Translations under genes and position numbers: made by a program
The notes under the pieces: generated by a model
The model's database searches: none
What the model saw: only the letters and a program-made list of their open reading frames with translations
What the model was told of the DNA's origin: nothing
Origin: Hoeflea sp.
GTDB lineage: Bacteria; Pseudomonadota; Alphaproteobacteria; Rhizobiales; Rhizobiaceae
Assembly (NCBI GenBank): GCA_020637795.1
Contig: JACKJT010000003.1
Span: 558,001 to 622,000 of the forward strand
DNA length: 64,000 bases
Reading direction: 5' to 3'
In this document: positions 1 to 9,528 of the stretch, piece by piece
Numbering within the stretch: position 1 is the first letter of the stretch
Layout of the letters: each line of letters opens with the position of its first letter

Positions 1-836
1 TCCAGAACTACGCCCTTTTCCCGCACATGACCGTGGCAGAGAACCTCTCGTTTCCGCTTGAAGTTCGCAAGATCGGCAAGGCGGAACGCGAAACGAAAGT
101 GCAGCGTGCGCTCGACATGGTGCAGATGGGTGATTTCGGTGGCCGGCGGCCGGCGCAATTGTCCGGTGGCCAACAACAGCGAATTGCCTTGGCCCGTGCA
201 CTTGTGTTCGAAGCGGAGCTTGTCTTGATGGATGAGCCTCTCGGCGCTCTCGACAAGCAATTGCGTGAGCACATGCAGTTCGAGATCAAGCACATCTCCG
301 ACAATCTCGGCATCACGGTTGTGTACGTAACCCACGACCAGACCGAAGCGCTGACCATGTCGGACCGCGTCGCGGTCTTTGAAGATGGCCGCATCCAGCA
401 GCTTGCTCCGCCCGATGAGCTGTACGAGCAGCCAAAAAACAGTTTCGTTGCCCAGTTCATTGGTGAGAACAACACGCTGATGGGCAAGGTCGAGAAGATT
501 GACCAAGACCTCGCTGTCGTCCGCCTGGACAACGGCGACCTGATCGACACCGTTCCGGTCAATGTCAGCAGTGTTGGCGACAGGACCCTCGTCTCAATTC
601 GGCCCGAACGGGTCGAATTTAACCGTGAACGTCTGTTGCCGGACGCTCACACGCTGAAGGCCGAAGTGCTGGAGTTCATCTACATGGGTGACATCTACCG
701 CACGAGGCTTCGGGTTGCGGGCAAAGACGATTTCATCGTCAAGACCCGCAATGCGCCCGACCAGCGCCGGCTCAAGCCCGGCGAAATGATCGAGATCGGC
801 TGGCGTCCTCAGGACTGCCGAGCGCTCGACGCCTAA
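1..836 (+). CDS. Polyamine-type ABC transporter ATP-binding protein (PotA family), 5' truncated
   Basis: The reading frame is already open at the window edge and begins inside the Q-loop (QNYALFPHMTV), so the Walker A region lies outside. Visible are the ABC signature LSGGQQQR, Walker B (LVLMDEPLGALD), the H-loop (VTHDQ) and a C-terminal TOBE-like regulatory domain from about residue 150 of the visible part (SIRPERVEF). PotA-type ATPases are cytoplasmic motor subunits of spermidine/putrescine-like importers. It is followed 78 nt later by the binding protein and then two permeases, so it probably powers that importer. The first internal ATG, at 27, is not the true start. The substrate is not shown by this subunit; the creatinase downstream suggests creatine. 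Confidence 0.95.
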   Translation, partial: QNYALFPHMTVAENLSFPLEVRKIGKAERETKVQRALDMVQMGDFGGRRPAQLSGGQQQRIALARALVFEAELVLMDEPLGALDKQLREHMQFEIKHISDNLGITVVYVTHDQTEALTMSDRVAVFEDGRIQQLAPPDELYEQPKNSFVAQFIGENNTLMGKVEKIDQDLAVVRLDNGDLIDTVPVNVSSVGDRTLVSIRPERVEFNRERLLPDAHTLKAEVLEFIYMGDIYRTRLRVAGKDDFIVKTRNAPDQRRLKPGEMIEIGWRPQDCRALDA

Positions 837-914
837 GTCTTAGACCATACCCCCAAGCGACTGCCCGATCCATGGGGGGAACCATAAACGGGTATCCTAA
901 CAAGGAGAACAGAT

Positions 915-2024
<1,110 letters not shown>

Positions 2025-2039
2025 TCGCCAAGATAGATC

Positions 2040-2066
2040 GGAAGGGGCCGCCAGCCGGCCCCTTCC
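2040..2066 (+). terminator. Intercistronic hairpin after binding-protein gene
   Basis: Perfect 11-bp inverted repeat (GGAAGGGGCCG / CGGCCCCTTCC) with a 5-nt loop, 15 nt after the binding-protein stop codon. There is no T-run after it, so it is more likely an mRNA 3'-end protector or partial attenuator than a full terminator. Confidence 0.7.
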
Positions 2067-2117
2067 AAACCACGAATGAAGCATGATTTGACGCGACAGC
2101 AGGACGGAGCCGGCCTA

Positions 2118-3701
2118 ATGACCGATGCCACGAACAGCCCTTCAACTGGCCCCATGCTTTCCGCTGACGGGACTCCGCTGAAGAAAAGCCTGCAGATTGC
2201 GCTTCGCCGCCAGAAGCTGCGGGCCCTGGCGCTTGTCGCCCCGCTGCTGCTGTTCGTGCTGGTAAGCTTCATCGCACCGATTGCGGACATGCTGTTCCGC
2301 TCGGTCGAAAACGAGATCGTCTCCGAGACCATTCCCCGCACCGTGATCGCACTGGAGCAGTGGGACTATCAGGATGGCAACGCCGCCGCACCGAGCGACG
2401 ACATCTACGCCGCGCTTTATGTGGACTTGTCCGAAGCAGAAGAATTCAAGACCCACACCCGTCTTGGATCCCGCCTCAATTACGAGACCACCGGCATGTC
2501 GTCTCTGCTCCGCAAGACAGGGCGCGGTATCGGCCGGATGGATACCGACGAGTACACCAAGCAGTTCGAGGCCCTTGACCCGAAATGGGAAGATCCGGCG
2601 GTCTGGGTTGCCATGATGCAGTCGCCTGGCATTGCCGATATCCTGCCCGAAACCGCTTCCGCATGGCAGTCCTGGCAGCGTATCGTTGCCAACAAGAACG
2701 ACGTGCTGGCAGAAGAGCAGCCCGAAGATTTCATTTACACGATGCTCTATCGTGATCTGATTGCGCAGCCGGCGTCCGCCATTGCCGCCTATTCGGGCTC
2801 CGGCGCAGAGATGCTGCAGGCTGCCGACAGCGCGGTCGACGGCTTCGAGGCCATCTCGTTGCGCGAGCAATTCCTCGACATCGACAAGGACTGGGCCGAT
2901 CCTCAGATCTGGGGCACCATCAAGGCGTTTTCTTCGCCTTACACCGCCGGCTATTTCCTGTCTTCTGTCGACCTTCAACTGACACCGGCAGGCATAGAAC
3001 CTCAACCGGAGAACCAGCAGATCTACATGCTGCTGTTCGGCCGCACCATGTTCATGAGCATGGTCATCATGGGCTCGTGCATTTTGCTCGGCTATCCGAT
3101 CGCCTACCTGCTGTCCAACCTTCCGCTCAGGACCTCCAACCTGCTGCTGATCCTGGTATTGCTGCCTTTCTGGACCTCACTCCTGGTACGGACCTCGGCC
3201 TGGAAGGTCCTGCTGCAGCAACAGGGTGTCATCAACGATATCCTGGTCTGGCTCGGACTCGTCAGCGACGCGGACCGGCTGGTGATGATCAACAACCAGT
3301 TCGGCACCATTGTTGCCATGACGCATATCCTGCTGCCATTCATGATCCTGCCGCTCTATTCCGTGATGAAAACAATACCGCCAAGTTATGTGCGCGCCGC
3401 CAAATCCCTTGGCGCCACCAACTGGACCGCATTCTGGCGGGTTTACTTCCCGCAATCCGTGCCAGGCATCGGCGCCGGATCGATCCTCGTTTTCATCCTG
3501 TCCATCGGCTACTACATCACCCCCGAGCTGGTGGGTGGCACGACAGGCACCTTCATATCGAACCGGATCGCCTACCACATCTCGTCCTCGCTCAACTGGG
3601 GCCTCGCGGCCGCGCTGGGGACGATCCTGCTGGCGGTCGTGCTGCTGCTCTACTGGGTCTATGACCGTATCGTGGGCATCGACAATGTGAGCCTGGGATA
3701 A
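2118..3701 (+). CDS. ABC transporter permease, PotB-like, with large periplasmic insertion
   Basis: 527 aa from the chosen ATG at 2118, which has an AGGACGGAG ribosome site 8 nt upstream. An in-frame ATG at 2076 lies against the hairpin and has no clear ribosome site. The first membrane helix (about residues 34-56) is followed by some 240 residues of soluble sequence before the second helix (about 308-330). The remaining helices carry the usual permease loop (EAA-like region PPSYVRAAKSLGATNWTAFWRV). Ordinary PotB proteins are about 285 aa, so the extra domain between helices 1 and 2 is notable. It appears to contain two related copies (see findings). It forms the membrane channel together with the next gene, 5 nt downstream. 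Confidence 0.92.
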   Translation: MTDATNSPSTGPMLSADGTPLKKSLQIALRRQKLRALALVAPLLLFVLVSFIAPIADMLFRSVENEIVSETIPRTVIALEQWDYQDGNAAAPSDDIYAALYVDLSEAEEFKTHTRLGSRLNYETTGMSSLLRKTGRGIGRMDTDEYTKQFEALDPKWEDPAVWVAMMQSPGIADILPETASAWQSWQRIVANKNDVLAEEQPEDFIYTMLYRDLIAQPASAIAAYSGSGAEMLQAADSAVDGFEAISLREQFLDIDKDWADPQIWGTIKAFSSPYTAGYFLSSVDLQLTPAGIEPQPENQQIYMLLFGRTMFMSMVIMGSCILLGYPIAYLLSNLPLRTSNLLLILVLLPFWTSLLVRTSAWKVLLQQQGVINDILVWLGLVSDADRLVMINNQFGTIVAMTHILLPFMILPLYSVMKTIPPSYVRAAKSLGATNWTAFWRVYFPQSVPGIGAGSILVFILSIGYYITPELVGGTTGTFISNRIAYHISSSLNWGLAAALGTILLAVVLLLYWVYDRIVGIDNVSLG

Positions 3702-3706
3702 GAACA

Positions 3707-4885
3707 ATGAGCAAATACACCAAGCCTGCAGTCGATCTTGTCCGTTTTGTCCTGCCACTGATGGCACTCGCCGGCGCCGCAATGGGATTTCTTGTCGGCA
3801 CCGCCAACGCCGTCTCGCTTCTGGGAACCGTCCTCGGTGCAGTCTGCGGCGTGGCACTCGCCTGGGTGCTCGCCAGCTTGGTCCCCTCCAAGCGCGCCGG
3901 CATCCTTGCCGCCACTGTTCTGTTCGCGATCGGCGGCCTGGTGATCGCGGGCACTGCGGGCATTGTCGGCGGCGTAATCGTTGGCTTCGTGCTGTCTTGG
4001 CTGTCCTATTGGCTGTCCACCGGCAGCTACCGGGCCGGCACACCAATCTATGCCACATCTGGCCAGGTCCTGTGGCACAACACCTTCAAGTTCATCTGCG
4101 GTGCGATCTTCTTTTTCCTTATCGCGCCAATTCTCACGATTATCCCGCTCAGTTTCAACGCCGAGAACTTCTTCACCTTCACCCCCGCAATGTTGTCGTT
4201 TGACCCGGAAGGCTACTCGCTCAAGCATTATCGCGATTTCTTCACCAATCCGGACTGGCAGCAGGCCCTGAAGAACTCCGTGCAGATTGCGCCGGCGGCG
4301 ACACTCATTTCGGTTTCGCTGGGCACGCTCGCTGCAATCGGGCTGTCGCAACCGCATGTGCCGTTCCGGCGGGCGATCATGGCGATCCTGATTTCGCCGA
4401 TGATCGTTCCGTTGATCATCTCCGCCGCCGGCATGTATTTCTTCTATTCGCGCATCGGCCTGCAGGGGACCTATGTCGGCGTTGTCCTCGCGCATGCGGC
4501 CCTTGGCATCCCCTTTGTCATCATCACGGTGACCGCCACGCTGGTCGGCTTCGACAAGTCGCTGACCCGGGCTGCGGCGAACATGGGGGCCGATCCTGTC
4601 ACTACCTTCTTCCGGGTTCAGATGCCCCTGATCCTTCCCGGCGTGATCTCCGGCGGCCTGTTCGCCTTCATCACCTCGTTTGACGAAGTGGTCGTTGTTC
4701 TCTTTGTCGGCTCGGCCGGACAGAAAACGCTGCCCTGGCAGATGTTCACAGGCCTGCGGGAGCAGATCAGCCCGACCATCCTGGCGGTGGCGACCATCCT
4801 TGTGGTGATTTCGATCATGTTGCTGACTGTCGTGGAATTGCTGCGCCGCCGGTCCGAACGCCTGCGTGGGTTGTCGCCGGGCTGA
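3707..4885 (+). CDS. ABC transporter permease, PotC-like, with N-terminal membrane extension
   Basis: 392 aa, against roughly 260-280 aa for ordinary PotC. The C-terminal two thirds (from about residue 125) is the permease core, with the EAA loop LTRAAANMGADPVTTFFRVQMPLILPG around residues 285-310. The first 110 residues are a run of hydrophobic segments, probably four extra helices (for example around 14-32, 38-57, 63-80 and 83-103). It starts 5 nt after the preceding permease stop and should pair with it. The extension has no obvious function from sequence. Assignment as the second permease of the importer is secure; the substrate is inferred from context only. Confidence 0.92.
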   Translation: MSKYTKPAVDLVRFVLPLMALAGAAMGFLVGTANAVSLLGTVLGAVCGVALAWVLASLVPSKRAGILAATVLFAIGGLVIAGTAGIVGGVIVGFVLSWLSYWLSTGSYRAGTPIYATSGQVLWHNTFKFICGAIFFFLIAPILTIIPLSFNAENFFTFTPAMLSFDPEGYSLKHYRDFFTNPDWQQALKNSVQIAPAATLISVSLGTLAAIGLSQPHVPFRRAIMAILISPMIVPLIISAAGMYFFYSRIGLQGTYVGVVLAHAALGIPFVIITVTATLVGFDKSLTRAAANMGADPVTTFFRVQMPLILPGVISGGLFAFITSFDEVVVVLFVGSAGQKTLPWQMFTGLREQISPTILAVATILVVISIMLLTVVELLRRRSERLRGLSPG

Positions 4886-5056
4886 TATCGGTATTTGGGC
4901 ACCGGTGTCGCTCTGGTGCCAGAGAGTGTCAAATCCGGTGGCTGCATGACGGGCCCTGGCGACTATAGTACCATTGCCGGTTTCACTTCCCGGCCAGGCC
5001 AACGTCCGCGGCAATAGGGTCGCGGGCCATCAGGCCCAAACGAAGCGATCCTCAAA

Positions 5057-6289
5057 ATGACATATCTCAACAGCACCGACGACATGCTGCACGTCTTCCA
5101 GTGGAAGAACGGAGACAAGGAATGGTCACCATTCTCCGCTGCCGAAATGGACCGGCGGCAGAACGCCATGCGCGCCCATCTCGCGACCAAGAACATCGAT
5201 GCCGCGGTTTTCACCTCCTATCAGGGCATCTGCTACTATTCGGGTTTTCTCTACTGCTATTTTGGCCGAAAGTTCGGCTTCGTTCTGACGCAGGGCACCG
5301 CAACCACCGTCTCCGCCGGGATTGATGGCGGCCAGCCCTGGCGGCGCAGCCACGGCGACAACATCATCTATTCCGACTGGCGCCGGGACAATTTCTTCAC
5401 AGCACTGAAGTCCCTCATCCCGGCTGGTGCCCGGCGGGTCGGCATCGAATTCGACCACGTCTCGCTCGATTTCCGCAAGCTGCTGGGCGATGCGTTTCCG
5501 GGCGTCGAGTTTGTCGATGTCGCCGAAGCCTCGATGTGGATGCGCACGATGAAATCGGCCGAGGAGCATGCCCTCATCCGCGAAGGCACGCGGGTGTGCA
5601 ATGTCGGCGCCCGCGCGGTCATGGAGGCGGTGGCCGAAGGTGTGCCGGAATACGAGGTGGCGCTTGCCTCCACCCAGGCCATGGTGCGCGAGATCGGCAA
5701 GAGCTTCCCCTTTGTCGAACTGATGGACACATGGACCTGGTTCCAGTCCGGCATCATGACCGATGGCGCGCACAACCCGGTCACCAACAAGAAGGTCGCC
5801 CGCGGCGATATCCTGTCGCTCAACTGCTTCCCGATGATCTTCGGTTATTACACCGCCATCGAACGCACCCTGTTTTGCGAAGAGGCATCCGATGCTCATC
5901 TGGATTTGTGGGAAAAGAACTGCGCCGTGATGAAAGCCGGTTCCGACATGATGAGCCCGGGCAAGAAGTGCTCCGACATCGCGCTGGCGCTCAACGACAT
6001 GTACCGCGGCTGGGATCTCCTGAAATACCGCTCATTCGGCTATGGCCACTCCTTTGGCGTGCTGTCGCACTACTACGGCCGTGAAGCCGGCGTTGAGTTG
6101 CGGGAAGACGTCGACACGGTGCTCGAACCGGGCATGGTCGTCTCGATGGAGCCGATGATCATGATCCCGGAAGGCATGCCGGGCGCCGGCGGTTACCGTG
6201 AGCACGACATTTTCATCATCACCGAGACGGGTGCGGAAAACATCACCAACTTCCCCTACGGGCCGCAGGAGATGATCATCCGGCGCTAG
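5057..6289 (+). CDS. Creatinase (creatine amidinohydrolase), M24 peptidase fold
   Basis: 410 aa. Creatinase hydrolyses creatine to sarcosine and urea in the cytoplasm. The protein matches Pseudomonas putida creatinase (403 aa) nearly end to end as I remember that sequence, including IDGGQPWRR (89-97), ELMDTWTWFQSG (221-232), DGAHNPVT (236-243) and the C-terminal VVSMEPMIM and GAGGYREHD stretches. His239 aligns with the catalytic His232 of P. putida creatinase; Glu269 and Glu365 fit the substrate-binding glutamates. The metal ligands of true M24 peptidases are not expected in this branch. The gene lies 171 nt after an ABC importer and converges with a DeoR regulator. Ectoine hydrolase and Xaa-Pro peptidases are more distant alternatives. 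Confidence 0.92.
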   Translation: MTYLNSTDDMLHVFQWKNGDKEWSPFSAAEMDRRQNAMRAHLATKNIDAAVFTSYQGICYYSGFLYCYFGRKFGFVLTQGTATTVSAGIDGGQPWRRSHGDNIIYSDWRRDNFFTALKSLIPAGARRVGIEFDHVSLDFRKLLGDAFPGVEFVDVAEASMWMRTMKSAEEHALIREGTRVCNVGARAVMEAVAEGVPEYEVALASTQAMVREIGKSFPFVELMDTWTWFQSGIMTDGAHNPVTNKKVARGDILSLNCFPMIFGYYTAIERTLFCEEASDAHLDLWEKNCAVMKAGSDMMSPGKKCSDIALALNDMYRGWDLLKYRSFGYGHSFGVLSHYYGREAGVELREDVDTVLEPGMVVSMEPMIMIPEGMPGAGGYREHDIFIITETGAENITNFPYGPQEMIIRR

Positions 6290-6309
6290 TTGCGGCACCA
6301 TAATCTGGG

Positions 6310-6334
6310 TGAAGCCGCAGCCGTTGCGGCTTCA
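6310..6334. terminator. Bidirectional hairpin between creatinase and DeoR genes
   Basis: Perfect 10-bp stem (TGAAGCCGCA / TGCGGCTTCA) with a 5-nt loop, placed between two convergent genes. The second arm includes the stop codon of the DeoR-type gene. The symmetry lets it act on both strands. Confidence 0.65.
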
Positions 6335-7153
6335 TTCATCTCCGGCGCCAGCGGCCTTGTCGGGCCCGGCTCCGGCAATGATCAGGTGTGTACCCGCCGC
6401 GGCCAGAGCCGCGCCGATATCGTCCGCCACCGGTTCATCGGTGACCAGATTGCCGATCGCACCGAACCCCGCCACTTCGACAAGACCGCGGCGACCGAAT
6501 TTGGTGTGATCGGTCACCACGTAGGTCTGCGCTCCTCGCGACAGCATCATCCGCGCGAACTCCGCCTCCTCCAGATCGAAATCCATCACCCCGGACCCTG
6601 CATCGATCGCACCGGCGGAAATGATCGCATGAGCGACCGAAAATTTGGCGATGAATTCGATCGCCGAGACCCCGAACGCAGCACCTGAATCGCTTCTGAG
6701 TTCACCGCCCGCCATGTAGACCTTGTTGCCGTTCACCGTTGCCAGCGTCCTGGCGATATCGGAGGAGTTGGTCACAACGGTGAGCCTGCGATGACCGAGC
6801 AGTTCCCGCGCCACGAAGCTTGTCGTGGTACCGGTGTCGAGCATCACCGAATCGCCGTCATGAATCAGCTGCGCCATCGCCCGCGCAATCCGGCGCTTGG
6901 CATCCGCATTCTCGCGCATCCGCCGTTGGAAAGGCGCTTCCCCGACCTGGCCTGCCAGCCCGACAGCGCCGTGGATCTTCAGCACCGATCCGTTTTCGGT
7001 CAGCGGCCGCACATCCCGGCGCACGGTTTCGAGCGAAACACCAAGCCTGTTCGCGAGCCCGGAAATCGTAACCGTGCCCTCGTTAGCCAGTATCCGCATG
7101 ATCTCTGTATGACGTTTGGACAGCATCTGAAGGGCCTTGTTGATCTGCTCCAT
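6332..7153 (-). CDS. DeoR-family transcriptional regulator
   Basis: 273 aa. The N-terminal winged helix-turn-helix (about residues 17-55, GTVTISGLANRLGVSLETVRRDVRPL) is the DeoR signature. The rest (about 85-245) is the DeoR sensor domain with the DSVMLDTGTTTSFVARELLG phosphate-sugar loop and VYMAGGELRSDSGAAFG. DeoR proteins are usually repressors released by a phosphorylated metabolite. It is divergent from the proX gene, 215 nt away, and an inverted repeat (TCAATCAA ... TTGATTGA) lies in between, so it most likely controls the betaine-type importer operon. Control of creatinase is also possible from position alone. Confidence 0.9.
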   Translation of the reverse strand: MEQINKALQMLSKRHTEIMRILANEGTVTISGLANRLGVSLETVRRDVRPLTENGSVLKIHGAVGLAGQVGEAPFQRRMRENADAKRRIARAMAQLIHDGDSVMLDTGTTTSFVARELLGHRRLTVVTNSSDIARTLATVNGNKVYMAGGELRSDSGAAFGVSAIEFIAKFSVAHAIISAGAIDAGSGVMDFDLEEAEFARMMLSRGAQTYVVTDHTKFGRRGLVEVAGFGAIGNLVTDEPVADDIGAALAAAGTHLIIAGAGPDKAAGAGDE

Positions 7154-7177
7154 TTTTAGGCGATCACCGCCTTATTA

Positions 7178-7235
7178 TCAATCAAAACCAAACAATACGG
7201 TCATCAAAGCTAAAAAAAACCACAGAATTGATTGA
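7178..7235. promoter_or_regulatory. Candidate DeoR operator pair in the regulator/proX intergenic region
   Basis: An exact 8-bp inverted repeat, TCAATCAA at 7178-7185 and TTGATTGA at 7228-7235, with half-sites exactly 50 bp apart, in an AT-rich stretch within GC-rich DNA. The right half overlaps TTGACA (7232-7237), a possible -35 box for proX, though no good -10 follows. Binding by the adjacent DeoR protein is an inference. Confidence 0.4.
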
Positions 7236-7368
7236 CAAGGTGGGGGTCGTGGTGTGGGATCAAGCGGTTAACAAGTCGCGCACGGGTGCGCTGCCGTTTG
7301 GCCTTTCGCGGGACCGCGGGGGAATGCGCCGGAATGCGGGATACAACAGGGTGAACAGGAGGCTCGAC

Positions 7369-8355
7369 ATGCATTCAGCCAATCTCTTTTCCGGCCGCAC
7401 ATTCAGGCAAGTGACCGCGGCGCTCGTCATTTCGGGCGCTTCGTGCCTTGGCTTGTCCGCTCCGGCAATGGCGCAGGAATCCACGGACCCGATCAAATTG
7501 ACGCTCCACGACTGGACCGGTCAGCTGATCACCACCGAAATCATGGGCGAAGTGCTCAAGAAGGCCGGATATTCGATCGAATATGTCCAGGCCGACTACC
7601 TGGCGCAGTTCGCCGGGCTTGAAACCGGCGATCTCCACGTCGCCATGGAAATGTGGGAAACCACAGGCCGCGAGGCCATGGACGCAGCAACCGCAACCGG
7701 CAAGGTGGAAAACTTCGGCCCGACCGGCATGAAGGCCAAGGAAGAGTGGTGGTACCCTTCCTATATGGTCGAGAAATGTCCTGGCCTGCCCAACTGGGAA
7801 GCCCTCAAGGACGAGGCCTGCGCCGAAGCCTTCTCGACCGCCGAAACAGCACCCAAGGGCCGCTATCTTGGCGGACCGGTGACCTGGGGCGGCTTTGACG
7901 ACGAACGTGTCGAGTCGCTCGACCTGCCCTTCGAGGTCATCCACGCCGGCACCGATGCAGCTCTTTTTGCGGAGCTCGAAAGCGCCTACCAGCGCAAGGC
8001 GCCGATCATGTTGTGGATCTACGCCCCGCATTGGGCGCCGGCAAAATACGAAGGCGCCTGGGTCGAGTTCCCGGAATACTCCTCCGAGTGCTACAATGAT
8101 CCGTCTGTCGGCATCAACCCGGACGCCGCTTACGACTGCGGCAAGCCCTTCGGCGAGATCTGGAAGGTCGGCTGGGCTGGCGTCAAGGACAAGTGGCCCG
8201 GCGCTTACAACGCAATCAAGGCCTTCACCATCGACAATGACGAGATGGGCAAGATGATCACCGAGGTCGATCTGAACGGCAAGACCGTCTCCGCCGTCGT
8301 CGGCGAATGGATGGCCGCCAACGAAACCCGCTGGTCGGAGTGGATCAAGAAGTGA
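7369..8355 (+). CDS. proX: Glycine betaine/proline-type ABC transporter substrate-binding protein (ProX/OpuAC)
   Basis: 328 aa. The ATG at 7369 is preceded by AGGAGG at 7357-7362 and opens a clear Sec signal peptide ending APAMA-QE; the longer in-frame start upstream lacks both. The mature protein is an OpuAC-type binding protein starting IKLTLHDWTGQLITTEIMGEVL, with many tryptophans (WETTG, EEWWYPSY, WIYAPHWAPAKY) suited to an aromatic cage for quaternary ammonium ligands. It is the first gene of an importer operon with proV, proW, a kinase and a dimethylglycine-dehydrogenase-type enzyme. This points to glycine betaine, dimethylglycine, choline or sarcosine-like ligands. The exact ligand cannot be read from the sequence. 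Confidence 0.9.
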   Translation: MHSANLFSGRTFRQVTAALVISGASCLGLSAPAMAQESTDPIKLTLHDWTGQLITTEIMGEVLKKAGYSIEYVQADYLAQFAGLETGDLHVAMEMWETTGREAMDAATATGKVENFGPTGMKAKEEWWYPSYMVEKCPGLPNWEALKDEACAEAFSTAETAPKGRYLGGPVTWGGFDDERVESLDLPFEVIHAGTDAALFAELESAYQRKAPIMLWIYAPHWAPAKYEGAWVEFPEYSSECYNDPSVGINPDAAYDCGKPFGEIWKVGWAGVKDKWPGAYNAIKAFTIDNDEMGKMITEVDLNGKTVSAVVGEWMAANETRWSEWIKK

Positions 8356-8504
8356 TCCTCGCCTGAGCGGGCGATTTCCGGACCCGCATTGATTTGGCGG
8401 CCGGGCCTCCGGGTCCGGTTGCCGGTCACATCGAAACGGGTTTCGCCGGTTGTGTGCCGGCCAGACCCCGGCACAAAACAACTGCATTCCCGACCGGGTT
8501 ATCC

Positions 8505-9527
8505 ATGACCAATCCCGAAGCCAAGCTTGTCTGCCGCAATGTCTGGAAACTGTTCGGTGCTGACGCCGCGGGCTTTCTCGCTCGCCATGGCGGACATCCC
8601 GATGCTGCTGCAATCACCGAGGCCGGCCTGGTCGGTGCAGTCCGCCAGGTTGATCTGGACGTGCGCGAGGGAGAAATCTTCGTCATCATGGGGCTTTCGG
8701 GATCCGGAAAGTCGACGCTCGTCAGGCTGATGTCCCGGCTGATCGAACCCTCCGGCGGCGACGTGCTGTTCAAGGGCGAGAACCTTCTGAAGGTCTCTGA
8801 GAAGCGGATGATCGAAATCCGCCGCCACCAGATGGGCATGGTGTTCCAGCATTTCGCGCTTCTGCCGCATCTGACCGTTCTGGACAACGTGGCCTTTCCG
8901 CTCGATATCCAGGGCATGAGCCGCGCTGCCCGCGAAGCCCGGGCCCGCGAGATGATCGAACTGGTGGGGTTGGCCGGAAAGGAACGCGCCTATCCACGTC
9001 AGCTTTCCGGTGGCCAGCAGCAGCGCGTCGGCATTGCCCGCTCGCTCGCCGTCGAGCCCGAGATCTGGTTTCTCGACGAGCCTTTCTCGGCACTCGATCC
9101 GCTGATCCGTCGCGAGATGCAGGACGAGTTCATGCGGCTGCAGACCGTGCTGCACAAGACCATCGTCTTCATCACTCACGATTTTGACGAAGCCATTCGC
9201 CTGGCCGACAGGATTGCCATCATGAAGGACGGTGAAATCGTCCAGGCTGGCACGCCGGAAGAAATCGTCCTGACGCCCGCCACATCCTATGTCGCCGAAT
9301 TCACCCGGAGCGTGGCCCGCGCCAAGGTCATCCGCGCCCGCAGTCTGATGGTAGCCGCACAGCCCGGCGACGCCGAAGGTCCGACGGTGTCCGACCGTTC
9401 CAACATCTCCGACGCTGCCCCGCTGTTTCTCGATGGCGTCGGCCATCTCGGCGTGACCGACGACGCCGGCAAGCTCATCGGCAGGCTCGAACGCGACGCC
9501 GTTGTCTCACTGATGTTGCGAGGGTGA
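8505..9527 (+). CDS. proV: Glycine betaine/proline-type ABC transporter ATP-binding protein (ProV)
   Basis: 340 aa from ATG 8505, the start that gives the usual ProV N-terminus ([15 protein letters not shown]); 37 low-complexity residues could be added from an upstream start and were left out. Walker [14 protein letters not shown] is near residue 63, the signature [14 protein letters not shown] and Walker [14 protein letters not shown] follow, then [14 protein letters not shown]. The C-terminus after about residue 270 is short, with at most one degenerate CBS segment, compared with two CBS domains in E. coli ProV. In OpuA/ProV proteins the CBS pair senses ionic strength, so osmotic gating may be reduced here and the system may serve nutrition. 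It lies 149 nt after proX and ends just ahead of proW. Confidence 0.9.
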   Translation: MTNPEAKLVCRNVWKLFGADAAGFLARHGGHPDAAAITEAGLVGAVRQVDLDVREGEIFVIMGLSGSGKSTLVRLMSRLIEPSGGDVLFKGENLLKVSEKRMIEIRRHQMGMVFQHFALLPHLTVLDNVAFPLDIQGMSRAAREARAREMIELVGLAGKERAYPRQLSGGQQQRVGIARSLAVEPEIWFLDEPFSALDPLIRREMQDEFMRLQTVLHKTIVFITHDFDEAIRLADRIAIMKDGEIVQAGTPEEIVLTPATSYVAEFTRSVARAKVIRARSLMVAAQPGDAEGPTVSDRSNISDAAPLFLDGVGHLGVTDDAGKLIGRLERDAVVSLMLRG

Positions 9528-9528
9528 C

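Noticed and set aside
4898..4920. GGCACC ... GGTGCC hairpin after the PotC-like gene
   Set aside because: Only 6 bp with an 11-nt loop and no T-run; too weak to call a terminator.
3659..5014. 451-codon minus-strand frame opposite the PotC-like permease
   Set aside because: Low-complexity, charged composition and no domain; the plus-strand permease explains the region.
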